From positions 124,001-188,000 of the forward strand of contig JAFZIN010000007.1 in assembly GCA_017554305.1 (NCBI GenBank): a DNA stretch of 64,000 nt, given 5' to 3'. The notes beneath the pieces were generated by a model. That model did not search any database. It was not told the DNA's origin and was given only the letters and a program-made list of their open reading frames with translations. Of this stretch, positions 8,296-16,064 are shown one piece after another. The stretch is from Bacteroidales bacterium. Lineage in GTDB: Bacteria; Bacteroidota; Bacteroidia; Bacteroidales; UBA932. The translations under genes and the position numbers were made by a program. Every line of letters starts with the position of its first letter. Position 1 is the first letter of the stretch.

Positions 8296-8492
8296 AACGA
8301 AAGAATAAGAAACAACTGATAATCACCCAACTAGATTATATCCGCGCGAACAGAAAAGCAGCACGAGAGGAAGAGATTCTTGCTCACGGAAAGCAAATAA
8401 TTTTTAGAAGCAACCGTCATAAGTCCAAGAAGAAGTATGACCGAAAACAACTGAAGAAAAACATCATCGCAACAGATGATGTTTTTTCATAG
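8292..8492 (+). CDS. 66-aa basic protein coupled to higA
   Basis: The start at ATG 8292 forms an ATGA overlap with the higA stop. An in-frame ATG at 8286 is also possible. The protein is very basic: MKRKNKKQLIITQLDYIRAN at the start, then SNRHKSKKKYDRKQLKKN. No domain recognised. The coupling suggests that it belongs to the higBA operon. It could be a nucleic-acid-binding accessory protein. Nothing else convincing was seen in 8493-8768. Confidence 0.5.
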   Translation: MKRKNKKQLIITQLDYIRANRKAAREEEILAHGKQIIFRSNRHKSKKKYDRKQLKKNIIATDDVFS

Positions 8493-8768
8493 TCTGCCAG
8501 CTATAAAGAAAACACTTACACGCATCAGGAGGGCAAAAGGGCTATATCTAGAGCTATAACCAGAAGGCAGCAAGAACAAAATCTCAAACAAGAACAGAGA
8601 TGTTTTGAAATATTTGAGGGGTGCCTTCTGCCTGTTAGCTAGAATCATCATTAGCAGTGATGATATCAAGGCCAAAGCATAGCTTCTTCTAGCCTTTTGT
8701 ACAAGAACCCTCCTAATGCGCGTATTCAGGATTAGCCCCTTAAGCAGGAACCTTCTCCTTAGTGTAAC

Positions 8769-9623
8769 TTATTCTGAGGCAGCTCTGTTGACCAACTCCA
8801 CTGTTGGCTTTAAAGCTTCAGGAATCACAATCTTGAGTTTCTTTATCTTATTCTCGTATTCAAGAAGCACCTTATCACGCTTCGCTTTCATCTCCTTACA
8901 AGCCAGTTGATAATCCTCCAATTTTTCCCGAGTGCGGGCACTCGCCGTCTCTTCTATAGACGCTTTCAGTTTATTGAACTCTGCTTGCGCACGACGATAC
9001 ATTTTTTGCATAGAAAAGAAAGCCGTATCAACGTCCTCCGCAGTAAAGGTAGTGCTAAAGGTATTGATTTCTGCATCTGCCCCACTTCCTGCCACAATGG
9101 CCGGATTTTTCTTTCTCTTAAAGAACTCCTTACGAGCTTTGGCTATCACACCATCGGGATGAATGTATTGACCGAATGTTGCAGCACGGGCCTCCAATGT
9201 AAAGTAGTGAGCCTGCTCTTCCTCTGAGAGAGAGGCAACTACATCCTCCAAGGAAACATGTATTGGATACACCGGATTCACCAACTCACTATGGCCACTT
9301 TTAATCATTTGGTCAATATAATCCATCTTTGCTTTTTCCTTCATCATTTCTTCCTTTGCCTTGATTCCCTCACGAAGATAAGCAATCAAAGACTTCAATT
9401 GAGCAATTTGTTTCAGAGCCGGTTCAACAGCTGTCAAATCCTCCTTAGCAGATTCATTTTCAATTCGGAAGACTTGGCCTCCGGACGCCAGAGTATAATC
9501 TCTGTTTTGAAGTCGAAGGGAAGATAACTGAGCCTCCAACTTCTCATACATCTCTTTGGCAATATTAGCCAGGTGGTTAGCAGAGGTCTTCGTAAGACCC
9601 GTTTCATTCAGTATTGCATTCAT
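8769..9623 (-). CDS. Uncharacterised coiled-coil protein under the palindromic operator
   Basis: 284 residues from ATG 9623 (MNAILNETGLTKTSANHLAN). Long helical stretches are rich in Lys, Glu and Ala: residues about 20-45, 75-110 (LKSLIAYLREGIKAKEEMMKEKAK), and 200-265 (KMYRRAQAEFNKLKASIE, then ARTREKLEDYQLACKEMKAK). No catalytic motif or membrane segment seen. It is transcribed divergently from the metallophosphoesterase at 9821. Its TATCTTTG promoter has the -33 box inside palindrome 9676-9702, so it is predicted to be coregulated with both phosphoesterases and the RNA ligase. It could be a scaffold or partner for those enzymes. Confidence 0.65.
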   Translation of the reverse strand: MNAILNETGLTKTSANHLANIAKEMYEKLEAQLSSLRLQNRDYTLASGGQVFRIENESAKEDLTAVEPALKQIAQLKSLIAYLREGIKAKEEMMKEKAKMDYIDQMIKSGHSELVNPVYPIHVSLEDVVASLSEEEQAHYFTLEARAATFGQYIHPDGVIAKARKEFFKRKKNPAIVAGSGADAEINTFSTTFTAEDVDTAFFSMQKMYRRAQAEFNKLKASIEETASARTREKLEDYQLACKEMKAKRDKVLLEYENKIKKLKIVIPEALKPTVELVNRAASE

Positions 9624-9646
9624 ATCATTCGTATGTTTTTCTGCTG

Positions 9647-9702
9647 CAAAGATACGCCCACAACGCTCCCTCTGCAAATCGTTGCAAGGTTTGCAACAAT
9701 TT
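9647..9702 (-). promoter_or_regulatory. Promoter with palindromic operator 1 (minus)
   Basis: Minus-strand -7 element TATCTTTG (9647-9654), a 20-nt spacer and TTTG (9675-9678). The TTTG box lies in the arm of palindrome 9676-9702, AAATCGTTGCAA-GGT-TTGCAACAATTT, which has one mismatched pair. It drives the coiled-coil gene. Confidence 0.75.
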
Positions 9703-9747
9703 GGAAATCAAAAGAAAAAGCCTATTAGAAAAATCTCGCAAAGAAGC

Positions 9748-9803
9748 AAATCATTGCAAGGTTTGCAATGATTTGCAGAGCTCAAATTCAATATTCATTT
9801 TTG
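9748..9803 (+). promoter_or_regulatory. Promoter with palindromic operator 2 (plus)
   Basis: Palindrome 9748-9774 is perfect (AAATCATTGCAA-GGT-TTGCAATGATTT) and extends to 14-bp arms at 9746-9776. TTTG at 9772-9775, a 20-nt spacer and CATTTTTG (9796-9803, one base off TAnnTTTG) drive the metallophosphoesterase at 9821. It starts 72 bp from operator 1. Confidence 0.7.
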
Positions 9804-9820
9804 TAGGAAAATATTAAACT

Positions 9821-10426
9821 ATGCCAGATCAAATCTATAAATTTGCTCCGGAAGAAGTATGGTTCACATCAGACACACACTTCGGTCATGAGAACATCAT
9901 TCGCTTCTGCAACCGCCCATTCAAGAACGCAGAAGAGATGAACGCCCAACTTATCCGTCGCTGGAGAGAGACTGTCCCTGAGGATGGTATCGTTTTCCAC
10001 CTCGGCGATTTCGCACACGGTAATGCCCGTCTTTGGAATGACCTCATCAGTGCTCTACCCGGACGCAAGTATCTAATCTTAGGCAATCACGATATGAAAG
10101 CACTTCGCCAAGGCTATATGAACAGATTCGAATTTGTCACTCAACAAATGCGCATCAGAGTAGGCGGACAAGCTATTATACTAAATCACAACCCATTCCT
10201 CTGTTACGGAGGATCTTATAGAGATGTATGGCAGCTCTTTGGCCATGTGCACAGTGGTCCGGCAAGCCACACAGGCCTAGACCACCCACGCCTCCGAATG
10301 CTTTTCCCTCTGCAATATGATGTAGGCGTAGACAACAATGACTTCCGCCCCATCTCCTTCTCTGAAGTCAAGAGCAAAATTGAAGCACAGATAGCCGCTG
10401 CAAAAGCTGCCAGAAAAGAACTATAG
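9821..10426 (+). CDS. Calcineurin-like metallophosphoesterase (first of two)
   Basis: 201 residues with the full set of metallophosphoesterase motifs: SDTHFGH (Asp18, His20, His23), LGDFAHG (Asp63), LGNHD (88-91), LNHNPF (near 121) and FGHVHSG. The family hydrolyses phosphoesters with two metal ions. Small forms like this include cyclic and 2',3'-cyclic nucleotide phosphodiesterases and nucleic-acid phosphatases, and the exact substrate cannot be read from sequence. It ends 2 nt from the stop of a second, convergent phosphoesterase gene. It shares its operator type with an RNA ligase, which points to work on RNA ends. No signal peptide, so cytoplasmic. Confidence 0.85.
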   Translation: MPDQIYKFAPEEVWFTSDTHFGHENIIRFCNRPFKNAEEMNAQLIRRWRETVPEDGIVFHLGDFAHGNARLWNDLISALPGRKYLILGNHDMKALRQGYMNRFEFVTQQMRIRVGGQAIILNHNPFLCYGGSYRDVWQLFGHVHSGPASHTGLDHPRLRMLFPLQYDVGVDNNDFRPISFSEVKSKIEAQIAAAKAARKEL

Positions 10427-10428
10427 GA

Positions 10429-11196
10429 TTATACCTCAAAACAAGCCGTCCCGTTAAAAGCCTGATGTTCATTGCAGAACACATACCCAATTTGGTTACA
10501 TAGTAATGTAGTCTTCCCAATTTTGCTGCCGGAGCCACCCGCAAAATGAGTGTGACCATAGATCCAATATTCTGCACCACAGCGTTCTATGAAAGAATCC
10601 AAGTCAACATGAAACGCCGAATTTAAAACCCCTCCGGAATGGTCATCAAACTCAGGACGAAGAGTTGGGCAATGATGCGTAACAACAATCTTATGAGCCG
10701 CCGCAGAAGACTTCAAAGCCGTTTCCAACCACTCCATACACCTCTTGTGCAACCCATCCACATCGTTTGCAAAGAACTTCCCCCCATTCAAACGCCCATA
10801 TCTAAAATCATTCATACCCTGCTGAATTTCAAATAAATAAAGAGGACTAATTTTAGTCCACAGCGTAGTAAAAAACAGCTCCGTATCACCAATCACAAAA
10901 CTTTTATTATTCAGATACCTCACATTCTCCCGATAGTTAAACTCATACCCCACCATTGTCTTTTCAATATCATACCCACCATAGAACTCGTGGTTTCCAG
11001 GCACAATCAAAGTCTCCTTGAAATGCTCTGAGCACCAGTCAAAAAAACGCCTCTTCACCATCTTCCTATCCCCCAGATATGACACATCCCCCGCCAGCAC
11101 CAGCACATCCCCCACCGGCGTAATTTTCCCTCTATCAATGAATTTCACATTCTCTGCAAACTCCAAATGCAGATCCGATGCATATTGAATCTTCAT
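10429..11196 (-). CDS. Calcineurin-like metallophosphoesterase (second)
   Basis: 255 residues from ATG 11196 (MKIQYASDLHLEF), preceded by AAAAGGAG. An in-frame upstream start at 11247 lies inside the operator and is rejected. Motifs in order: SDLHLEF (Asp8, His10), LAGDVSYLGD, VPGNHEFYGG, VTHHCPT and YGHTHFAGG, a complete two-metal site. It differs enough from the neighbour at 9821 to be a separate subfamily, so this is not a recent duplication. It is convergent with that gene and divergent from the RNA ligase. Substrate is unknown; a role in RNA or nucleotide phosphate removal is suggested by the shared regulon. Confidence 0.85.
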   Translation of the reverse strand: MKIQYASDLHLEFAENVKFIDRGKITPVGDVLVLAGDVSYLGDRKMVKRRFFDWCSEHFKETLIVPGNHEFYGGYDIEKTMVGYEFNYRENVRYLNNKSFVIGDTELFFTTLWTKISPLYLFEIQQGMNDFRYGRLNGGKFFANDVDGLHKRCMEWLETALKSSAAAHKIVVTHHCPTLRPEFDDHSGGVLNSAFHVDLDSFIERCGAEYWIYGHTHFAGGSGSKIGKTTLLCNQIGYVFCNEHQAFNGTACFEV

Positions 11197-11216
11197 AATA
11201 CTACTCCTTTTTGCTG

Positions 11217-11272
11217 CAAAGTTACACCCCCGTAAAACCCTCTGCAAATCATTGCAAGGTTTGCAACAATTT
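11217..11272 (-). promoter_or_regulatory. Promoter with palindromic operator 3 (minus)
   Basis: Minus-strand TAACTTTG (11217-11224), a 20-nt spacer and TTTG (11245-11248). The TTTG box lies at the arm of palindrome 11246-11272, AAATCATTGCAA-GGT-TTGCAACAATTT. The layout is the same as operator 1. It drives the second metallophosphoesterase. Confidence 0.75.
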
Positions 11273-11317
11273 GCATTTCTTCCATCTTTTTATAATACAC
11301 ATATCTTCCTCATTTCA

Positions 11318-11373
11318 AAATCATTGCAAGGTTTGCAATGATTTGAATAAAACAGCACGGCCCCATATCTTTG
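11318..11373 (+). promoter_or_regulatory. Promoter with palindromic operator 4 (plus)
   Basis: Perfect palindrome 11318-11344, identical to operator 2 in its 27 bp. TTTG (11342-11345), a 20-nt spacer and TATCTTTG (11366-11373) follow. It drives the RNA ligase, with the ATG only 16 nt past the -7 box. It starts 72 bp from operator 3, the same distance as between operators 1 and 2. Confidence 0.75.
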
Positions 11374-11389
11374 CCAAAAACAAATCAAT

Positions 11390-12403
11390 ATGTTAACATT
11401 CAAAAAATACAGTTCTATTGAGAACTCATTTGACGGCGCCTTCATGGAAAAAGTCCGCAATCACACCCCCATCAGGAGCCGCTTTGTTGTACAGGAAAAA
11501 GTTCATGGCTCCAACTGCAGTTTTCTCTGCGATGGTGAACTAATCCAATTCGCAAAGCGCAGTGCAGTTGTTGCTGAAGATGAAGAATTCTACCAATGGC
11601 AAGAACTAACCGAACGCTACAAAGAGCGTGTATTCAAGGTATTTACAATGCTTAAAGCCAACCTCTCAGACCTCCAATCCATCATTATTTATGGTGAGAT
11701 GTTCGGCGGTGGTTATCCACACAAGGATGTTAAGAAAATCGGTGCCATGTCTGCCATTCAGAAGGGAGTTTACTACTGTCCAGGGCATGACTTCTACGGC
11801 TTTGACATTTATGTCTACACACCAGATGAAGCTTTCTATCTTAATGTAGACACTGCTAATCAGATCTTTGCAGACGCCGGTTTTCTATTTGCCCAAACAC
11901 TGTTTGAAGGAACGCTTGAAGAGTGTCTCGCATACCCTAACGCTTTCCCAAGCACAATCTACAAGCACTTCAATCTACCTGAAATAGAGGACAATATCTG
12001 CGAAGGCATAGTCATCCGTCCAAAAGATCCGCTCTACATACCCAACGGCTCACGCATCATCATAAAGAGTAAAAATGCCCGCTTTGCAGAGAAGAAAAGC
12101 ATTAAACACGAGCCGCGAAAGCCTTTACAGATTGCAGATGACGTAACCAACCTCCTACAACTGGCAGAAGACTATTTTACTCCTCAGCGCCTAGACAACG
12201 TCAAGAGCCATATTGGCCAAGTCTCTTTCCCTGAGGATCTTGGACGCGTCAGCGGCTTCCTTGCCAAAGATGTCCTGGAGGACTTTCTCAAAGAACACGC
12301 AGACGACTATAACAACCTTTCTAAGCAGGATCAAAAGACCCTAAACGGCCAACTAAACAAACGTGCCATCAGTTTCATCAAAACCCTGATAGGAATGCCA
12401 TAA
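11390..12403 (+). CDS. Rnl2-family RNA ligase
   Basis: 337 residues. The nucleotidyltransferase motifs of T4 Rnl2-like ligases are present: motif I EKVHGSN with the AMP-accepting Lys37, motif III IIIYGEMFGG (Glu103), motif IV EGIVIRP (Glu205) and motif V IIIKSKN (Lys226, Lys228). A helical C-terminal domain of ~100 residues follows (DDVTNLLQLAEDYFTPQRL, then DLGRVSGFLAKDVLEDFLKE), as in Rnl2 enzymes that seal nicks in double-stranded RNA. The enzyme would join a 3'-OH to a 5'-phosphate using ATP. It is controlled by palindrome operator 4 and is divergent from a phosphoesterase, so an end-healing plus sealing pathway is plausible. No kinase gene is adjacent. Confidence 0.85.
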   Translation: MLTFKKYSSIENSFDGAFMEKVRNHTPIRSRFVVQEKVHGSNCSFLCDGELIQFAKRSAVVAEDEEFYQWQELTERYKERVFKVFTMLKANLSDLQSIIIYGEMFGGGYPHKDVKKIGAMSAIQKGVYYCPGHDFYGFDIYVYTPDEAFYLNVDTANQIFADAGFLFAQTLFEGTLEECLAYPNAFPSTIYKHFNLPEIEDNICEGIVIRPKDPLYIPNGSRIIIKSKNARFAEKKSIKHEPRKPLQIADDVTNLLQLAEDYFTPQRLDNVKSHIGQVSFPEDLGRVSGFLAKDVLEDFLKEHADDYNNLSKQDQKTLNGQLNKRAISFIKTLIGMP

Positions 12404-12408
12404 ACCCA

Positions 12409-12478
12409 GGCGGTTATCCTCGGCTGGCGAGGAGAGCCCCTCAATAGCTCCCCACAGCCAAGACGGGAGATAACCGCC
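12409..12478 (+). repeat. 70-nt structured intergenic repeat, copy 1
   Basis: Outer inverted repeat GGCGGTTATC (12409-12418) and GATAACCGCC (12469-12478) encloses three short hairpins: CCTCG/CGAGG, AGC/GCT and CTCCC/GGGAG. A second copy lies at 23764-23832 with most bases identical. It starts 5 nt after the RNA ligase stop. It could act as a 3' RNA structure or be a small mobile palindromic element. Confidence 0.65.
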
Positions 12479-12587
12479 CACCTGCCAGACCCTCTAGGCC
12501 AAAAAACTAAAAACACAGTTTTTGAAATTTCTTCTTCTGGTTGGAATAATTTTTGTACTTTTGTACTGTGAATAAACTATTTGGATT

Positions 12588-12746
12588 ATGGCAAAACCTA
12601 TTGAACCAACGCCAGTTCTGAAAGGCGACGACGCTTACGAGTTTGTTGCTGAGATGGAAAAGCAGAAGAAGGCTTCTGCTGAGGAGAAGGCGCGTGTAGC
12701 CAAAGGGGCGTCGTTCATCCAGTCTATGCTTACATTCACATTCTAA
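12588..12746 (+). CDS. 52-aa partner of the GNAT protein (antitoxin-like)
   Basis: ATG 12588 to TAA 12746 reads MAKPIEPTPVLKGDDAYEFV, then EMEKQKKASAEEKARVAKGA and SFIQSMLTFTF. Short proteins beginning MAKPIxPTPxLxG are found before GNAT acetyltransferase or similar genes in Bacteroidales (recalled, not searched). A -7 element TACTTTTG lies at 12556-12563. It is 27 nt upstream of the acetyltransferase with a purine-rich ribosome-binding site between. The layout resembles a type II toxin-antitoxin pair, although this antitoxin is not a clear ribbon-helix-helix protein. Confidence 0.6.
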   Translation: MAKPIEPTPVLKGDDAYEFVAEMEKQKKASAEEKARVAKGASFIQSMLTFTF

Positions 12747-12773
12747 TCTTGCAGGCAGGAGGGGGAGAAGAAG

Positions 12774-13280
12774 ATGAGGATTGTACGCCTTACTCAGGAA
12801 CATACGTTTAAGCCTTTTGACTGCGGTGAGGGAGATCTGAACGAATTCCTTCTGCAGGATGCCAAGCAGTACTTGAAAGGGCTGCTTGCCGTGACGTATA
12901 TCATAGAAGATGAGGATATTACGGTGGCGTTCTTCTCGCTATCCAATGACCGTATTTCGCTAGCAGATTCGGATAAGGCAACGTGGAGAAGAATTCGCAG
13001 TATGTTCCCGCACCGCAAGCACCGGAGCGACTACCCGGCAGTAAAGATTGGCCGTCTGGGCGTGAACGTGAAGGCGCAGAACAAGCACATCGGCACGGAT
13101 ATCCTAGATTTTGTGAAACAAACCTTCATTACAAAAAACCGCACAGGTTGCTGCTTTGTGACGGTGGATGCGCTGCGAGCGGCCGTGCCTTTCTACAAGA
13201 GCAACGGCTTCAAGCCGCTATGCAAGGAAAATAAGGGCGATACAATCCCAATGTATTATGATCTGACGCAGCTGCTGTAA
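12774..13280 (+). CDS. GNAT-family N-acetyltransferase (possible toxin)
   Basis: 168 residues with the GNAT fold: LNEFLLQDAKQYLKG, then ITVAFFSLSND, KIGRLGVNVKAQNKHIGTDI as the acetyl-CoA loop region, CCFVTVDALRAAVPFYKSNGF and a final MYYDL. The DCGEGDLNEFL start and A-x-x-FY-K-x-x-GF ending are typical of the TacT/AtaT-like toxins that acetylate charged tRNAs, and also of ordinary GNAT enzymes. The acetyl-CoA motif is RLGVNVKAQNKHIG, where the canonical Q/R-x-x-G-x-G/A becomes N-K-H-I-G, so it deviates slightly. The small upstream gene makes a toxin-antitoxin role plausible. Confidence 0.8.
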   Translation: MRIVRLTQEHTFKPFDCGEGDLNEFLLQDAKQYLKGLLAVTYIIEDEDITVAFFSLSNDRISLADSDKATWRRIRSMFPHRKHRSDYPAVKIGRLGVNVKAQNKHIGTDILDFVKQTFITKNRTGCCFVTVDALRAAVPFYKSNGFKPLCKENKGDTIPMYYDLTQLL

Positions 13281-13316
13281 GGTGGTCGCTCACTTTTCCT
13301 CCGAAATAGTTTCACC

Positions 13317-14837
13317 TTACCTCATAACAAATTTAACCACCAACATCACTACGGGGATTGTAACCAGAATAATCCCCACAAGGTCTATGATGGCTCCGGA
13401 TTTAATCATCTTTGTTATTGGAATGTAGCCGGACGAATAAACAATTGCATTAGGCGGTGTAGATACCGGCAGCATAAATCCGAGAGATGACGCCAGAGCA
13501 ATTCCTACTGCAACAGGAATAGGACTGAAACCCAGAGATATTGCCGCTCCAATAGCTATAGGCCCAATAAGATTCGTAGAGGCCGTGTGAGACGTAAGTT
13601 CAGACATTACAAGGGCTACCACGCAGAAGACACCCACAAAGAGCCATTCTGAAGGATTTCCTCCCAGGGCCTCCTTTATGCCGTTCCCTATCCAGCCGGA
13701 GAGACCCGTTGTATACATCATCGCACCCATTGCCAATCCACCTCCAAAGAGCAGCAACGTTCCCCATTCAATACCCTCAACTCCATCCTTCCAGCTCAGC
13801 GTCATCTCACCCTTCTTCACGTTTACAGGCAGGAAGAACAACAACAATCCACCCACCATTGCCGCTATAGCCTCCGGAAAATGACCGTCATAGAACTTCA
13901 TCACAGCGGAGTCCGTGCCATAAACTACGCTCAGAATACTGGGCGCCACCCAAAGTGCTACGGCTACAAAGAAAGCAATGACGGTGTTCTTCTGAGCTCT
14001 TGTCCACCCGCCCAACGAACTGACTGTCTGGCGGATATACTCGCGAGCCCCCTCAATGTGCTTAACATCAGACGGAAAGAACTTCCACAGCACCGCGTAT
14101 GCAAGAATAAAGAAACAGACCATTGCAACCGTTCCCCATATCATCCATTGGAAGAAGGAAATCTTAGGAGCATCAGGAGCCAGCTGATCCACAAACCCTA
14201 TCATAATAATGTTAGGAGGAGTGCCAATAGGAGTCATCACACCACCAATGCTGCAGGCGTATGCCGTCATCAGCATCAATCCGGTAGCATATTTATAGTT
14301 CTTCAGGTCTATTGTCTTGCCGTTTCGCTCCATCATCTCTCTTATTGCCCCCAAAAGCCCAAGAGCAATAGGAAACATCATAGCAGCCGTGGCGGTATTG
14401 CTTACCCATCCGGAACAGAGAATACAGGTCAATCCAATGGCCAGAAAGATACGTTTTGGAGAATCTCCCACCCACTTCATAGACATGATGCCGTATGCTA
14501 TGCGCTTATCCAACCCATTCACCATCATTCCCTTAGCCAGAAGGAAACCACCCATAAACAGGAATATCATAGGATTGGCAAACTGATCAAACGCATCTTT
14601 CAGCGGCACAATTCCCAGCACCACGCACAAAGTTGGCCCCAGCAATGAGGTCACAGGAATAGCCACCGGCTCAGTAATCCACCAAATAGCCACCAGAGCC
14701 ATTACCGCCAGCAAGTGATGAGCCTGCTCAGATATCCCCGCAATGGGCGTCATCCACAGCAAAATAGCACACAGCGGCCCCAACACAGCCCCCGTAATTT
14801 TCCTTAGTTGATTTGTCTTATTATCAGCGTTTCCCAT
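13317..14837 (-). CDS. DASS/SLC13-family sodium-coupled anion symporter
   Basis: 506 residues and about 11-13 hydrophobic segments, the usual length for divalent anion:Na+ symporters. Both SNT signature motifs are present: SNTATAAMMFPIALG near residue 147 and SHTASTNLIGPIAIGA near residue 410, each followed by a TPIGTPPN or STPPN loop. These build the sodium and carboxylate sites. The family imports succinate, malate, fumarate, citrate or sulfate; the dicarboxylate group is the most likely from the SNT sequence. It lies 2 nt downstream of the MFS transporter gene on the same strand, so they are probably one transcript. Confidence 0.85.
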   Translation of the reverse strand: MGNADNKTNQLRKITGAVLGPLCAILLWMTPIAGISEQAHHLLAVMALVAIWWITEPVAIPVTSLLGPTLCVVLGIVPLKDAFDQFANPMIFLFMGGFLLAKGMMVNGLDKRIAYGIMSMKWVGDSPKRIFLAIGLTCILCSGWVSNTATAAMMFPIALGLLGAIREMMERNGKTIDLKNYKYATGLMLMTAYACSIGGVMTPIGTPPNIIMIGFVDQLAPDAPKISFFQWMIWGTVAMVCFFILAYAVLWKFFPSDVKHIEGAREYIRQTVSSLGGWTRAQKNTVIAFFVAVALWVAPSILSVVYGTDSAVMKFYDGHFPEAIAAMVGGLLLFFLPVNVKKGEMTLSWKDGVEGIEWGTLLLFGGGLAMGAMMYTTGLSGWIGNGIKEALGGNPSEWLFVGVFCVVALVMSELTSHTASTNLIGPIAIGAAISLGFSPIPVAVGIALASSLGFMLPVSTPPNAIVYSSGYIPITKMIKSGAIIDLVGIILVTIPVVMLVVKFVMR

Positions 14838-14838
14838 A

Positions 14839-16044
14839 TTAATGGATAAAGATACAAAAATTATTTTTGACTCTCCTTCTGCGGATGAATATAAGGCTGA
14901 TAATTATGATTGCGGGGAAGATGGATGCTCCAAGCAGACCCGTCTGGATGCTGTTTTCCGCTGATTTTGTACACAATCCAACAAGTGACGGGCCCAAAGT
15001 GCCACCCGCATCTCCGGCAAGAGCAAGCAGTGCAAAAAGAGCAGTTCCTCCGCCGGGAATTCTGGCAGAGGTCAGGCTGATTGCGCCGGGCCACATTATT
15101 GCAACAGCCAGGCCGCTAGCCATACAACCGGTAAAGGCAACTATCGGGATGGAAGAAAGAGAGGCAGTCAGATATGCCGCAAAGCACAGAATACCAGCCC
15201 ATAGCATGTAAGATGAGAGCTCCAGCTTCTGCCCCTTCTTGCCGTACCATAGCCGCCCAAGACCCATGCAAAATGCAAAGCCGCAAGGCCCGGCCAGATC
15301 TCCCACGGCCTTGTCTACGCCCAGAGAGGCCTCGGCAAAAGCAGATGTCCACTGAGCCATTGAACTCTCAGATGCGCCCGCTGCTACCATCAAGATTAGA
15401 AAGACCCAAAACCTCTTGTTTCCAAGCAGTTGAGTCATGCTCATCCCCTCACTTCCCTGCACTATAGGCTCAATTGGGCAAGTGGCAAAATTCGCAATGT
15501 TATATAGCGGAATCAGGGCCCAAAGGCATGCCAGAAGCCGCCAGTTTTCCAGCCCGAACAGCGCAAAAAAGAGCGTGGATCCCCAAATTACGCCCACGGC
15601 ACCCCAGCAGTAGAAGGAGTGTAACAGGCTCATAGAGGCCTCTTTATCGGGAAAAGGACAGGCTTCAATAATGGGACTGCAAAGCACCTCAATAAGCCCG
15701 CTGCCCACAGCATAAACGCTCACACAGATGAGAATTCCCACCATGGGAGTGGAAAAAAGCTGCGGCAAAAAGGCCATTCCGGCAAGACCCAGGGCAGATG
15801 TCACTTCTGAGATTATTATGCTTTTGCGGTAGTTCAAGTTCTTGAATTTGGCGCAGAGCAAGTCTGTAACCAGCTGAACCACATAGAAAACGGCCGGAAT
15901 CAGCGCCAGGCTGGCTATAGAGACCTTGTACTCACGGTGAAACGCCAAAAAGAGCAGCGGCGTGAAGTTGGCCACAATGGCCTGGGTCACAAAGCCCAGG
16001 TAGCACGCCCGCTTAGTCTTCCGGAAATCTTTGGTTGGGTTCAT
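14839..16044 (-). CDS. MFS transporter
   Basis: 401 residues from ATG 16044; an in-frame ATG lies at 16062. Twelve predicted membrane segments, with the central cytoplasmic loop around CPIEPIVQGSEGMSM. The N-terminus has a basic start and VANFTPLLFLAFHREYKVSIASLALI. The position-68-region loop KNLNYRKSII resembles the D-R-x-G-R-R loop but is degenerate. A repeated loop GRLWYGKKGQ follows segment 8. Substrate cannot be assigned. It lies between the Fic gene and the DASS gene with short gaps on the same strand. Confidence 0.75.
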   Translation of the reverse strand: MNPTKDFRKTKRACYLGFVTQAIVANFTPLLFLAFHREYKVSIASLALIPAVFYVVQLVTDLLCAKFKNLNYRKSIIISEVTSALGLAGMAFLPQLFSTPMVGILICVSVYAVGSGLIEVLCSPIIEACPFPDKEASMSLLHSFYCWGAVGVIWGSTLFFALFGLENWRLLACLWALIPLYNIANFATCPIEPIVQGSEGMSMTQLLGNKRFWVFLILMVAAGASESSMAQWTSAFAEASLGVDKAVGDLAGPCGFAFCMGLGRLWYGKKGQKLELSSYMLWAGILCFAAYLTASLSSIPIVAFTGCMASGLAVAIMWPGAISLTSARIPGGGTALFALLALAGDAGGTLGPSLVGLCTKSAENSIQTGLLGASIFPAIIIISLIFIRRRRVKNNFCIFIH

Positions 16045-16064
16045 GGGGCAAACTACTAACATTA

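Noticed and set aside
8487-8675. Minus-strand open frame of 62 codons, hydrophobic, downstream of the coiled-coil gene
   Set aside because: It begins only with TTG, has no ribosome-binding site close to the start and reads as a low-complexity hydrophobic shadow. The region 8493-8768 shows no other signal.
9676-11344. The four palindromes as a CRISPR array or REP element
   Set aside because: They occur only as pairs in divergent promoters with fixed position to the -33 and -7 boxes, which fits operators better.
12409-12478. The 70-nt repeat as an integron attC site
   Set aside because: The ends GCGGTTATC and GATAACCGC do not fit the RYYYAAC/GTTRRRY core sites, no integrase gene is seen and only two copies exist.
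13881-14648. Long plus-strand frames opposite the symporter and similar frames opposite other genes (for example 30937-31878, 37689-38456, 50140-51009)
   Set aside because: They are antisense shadows of well-supported genes and have no recognisable domains.
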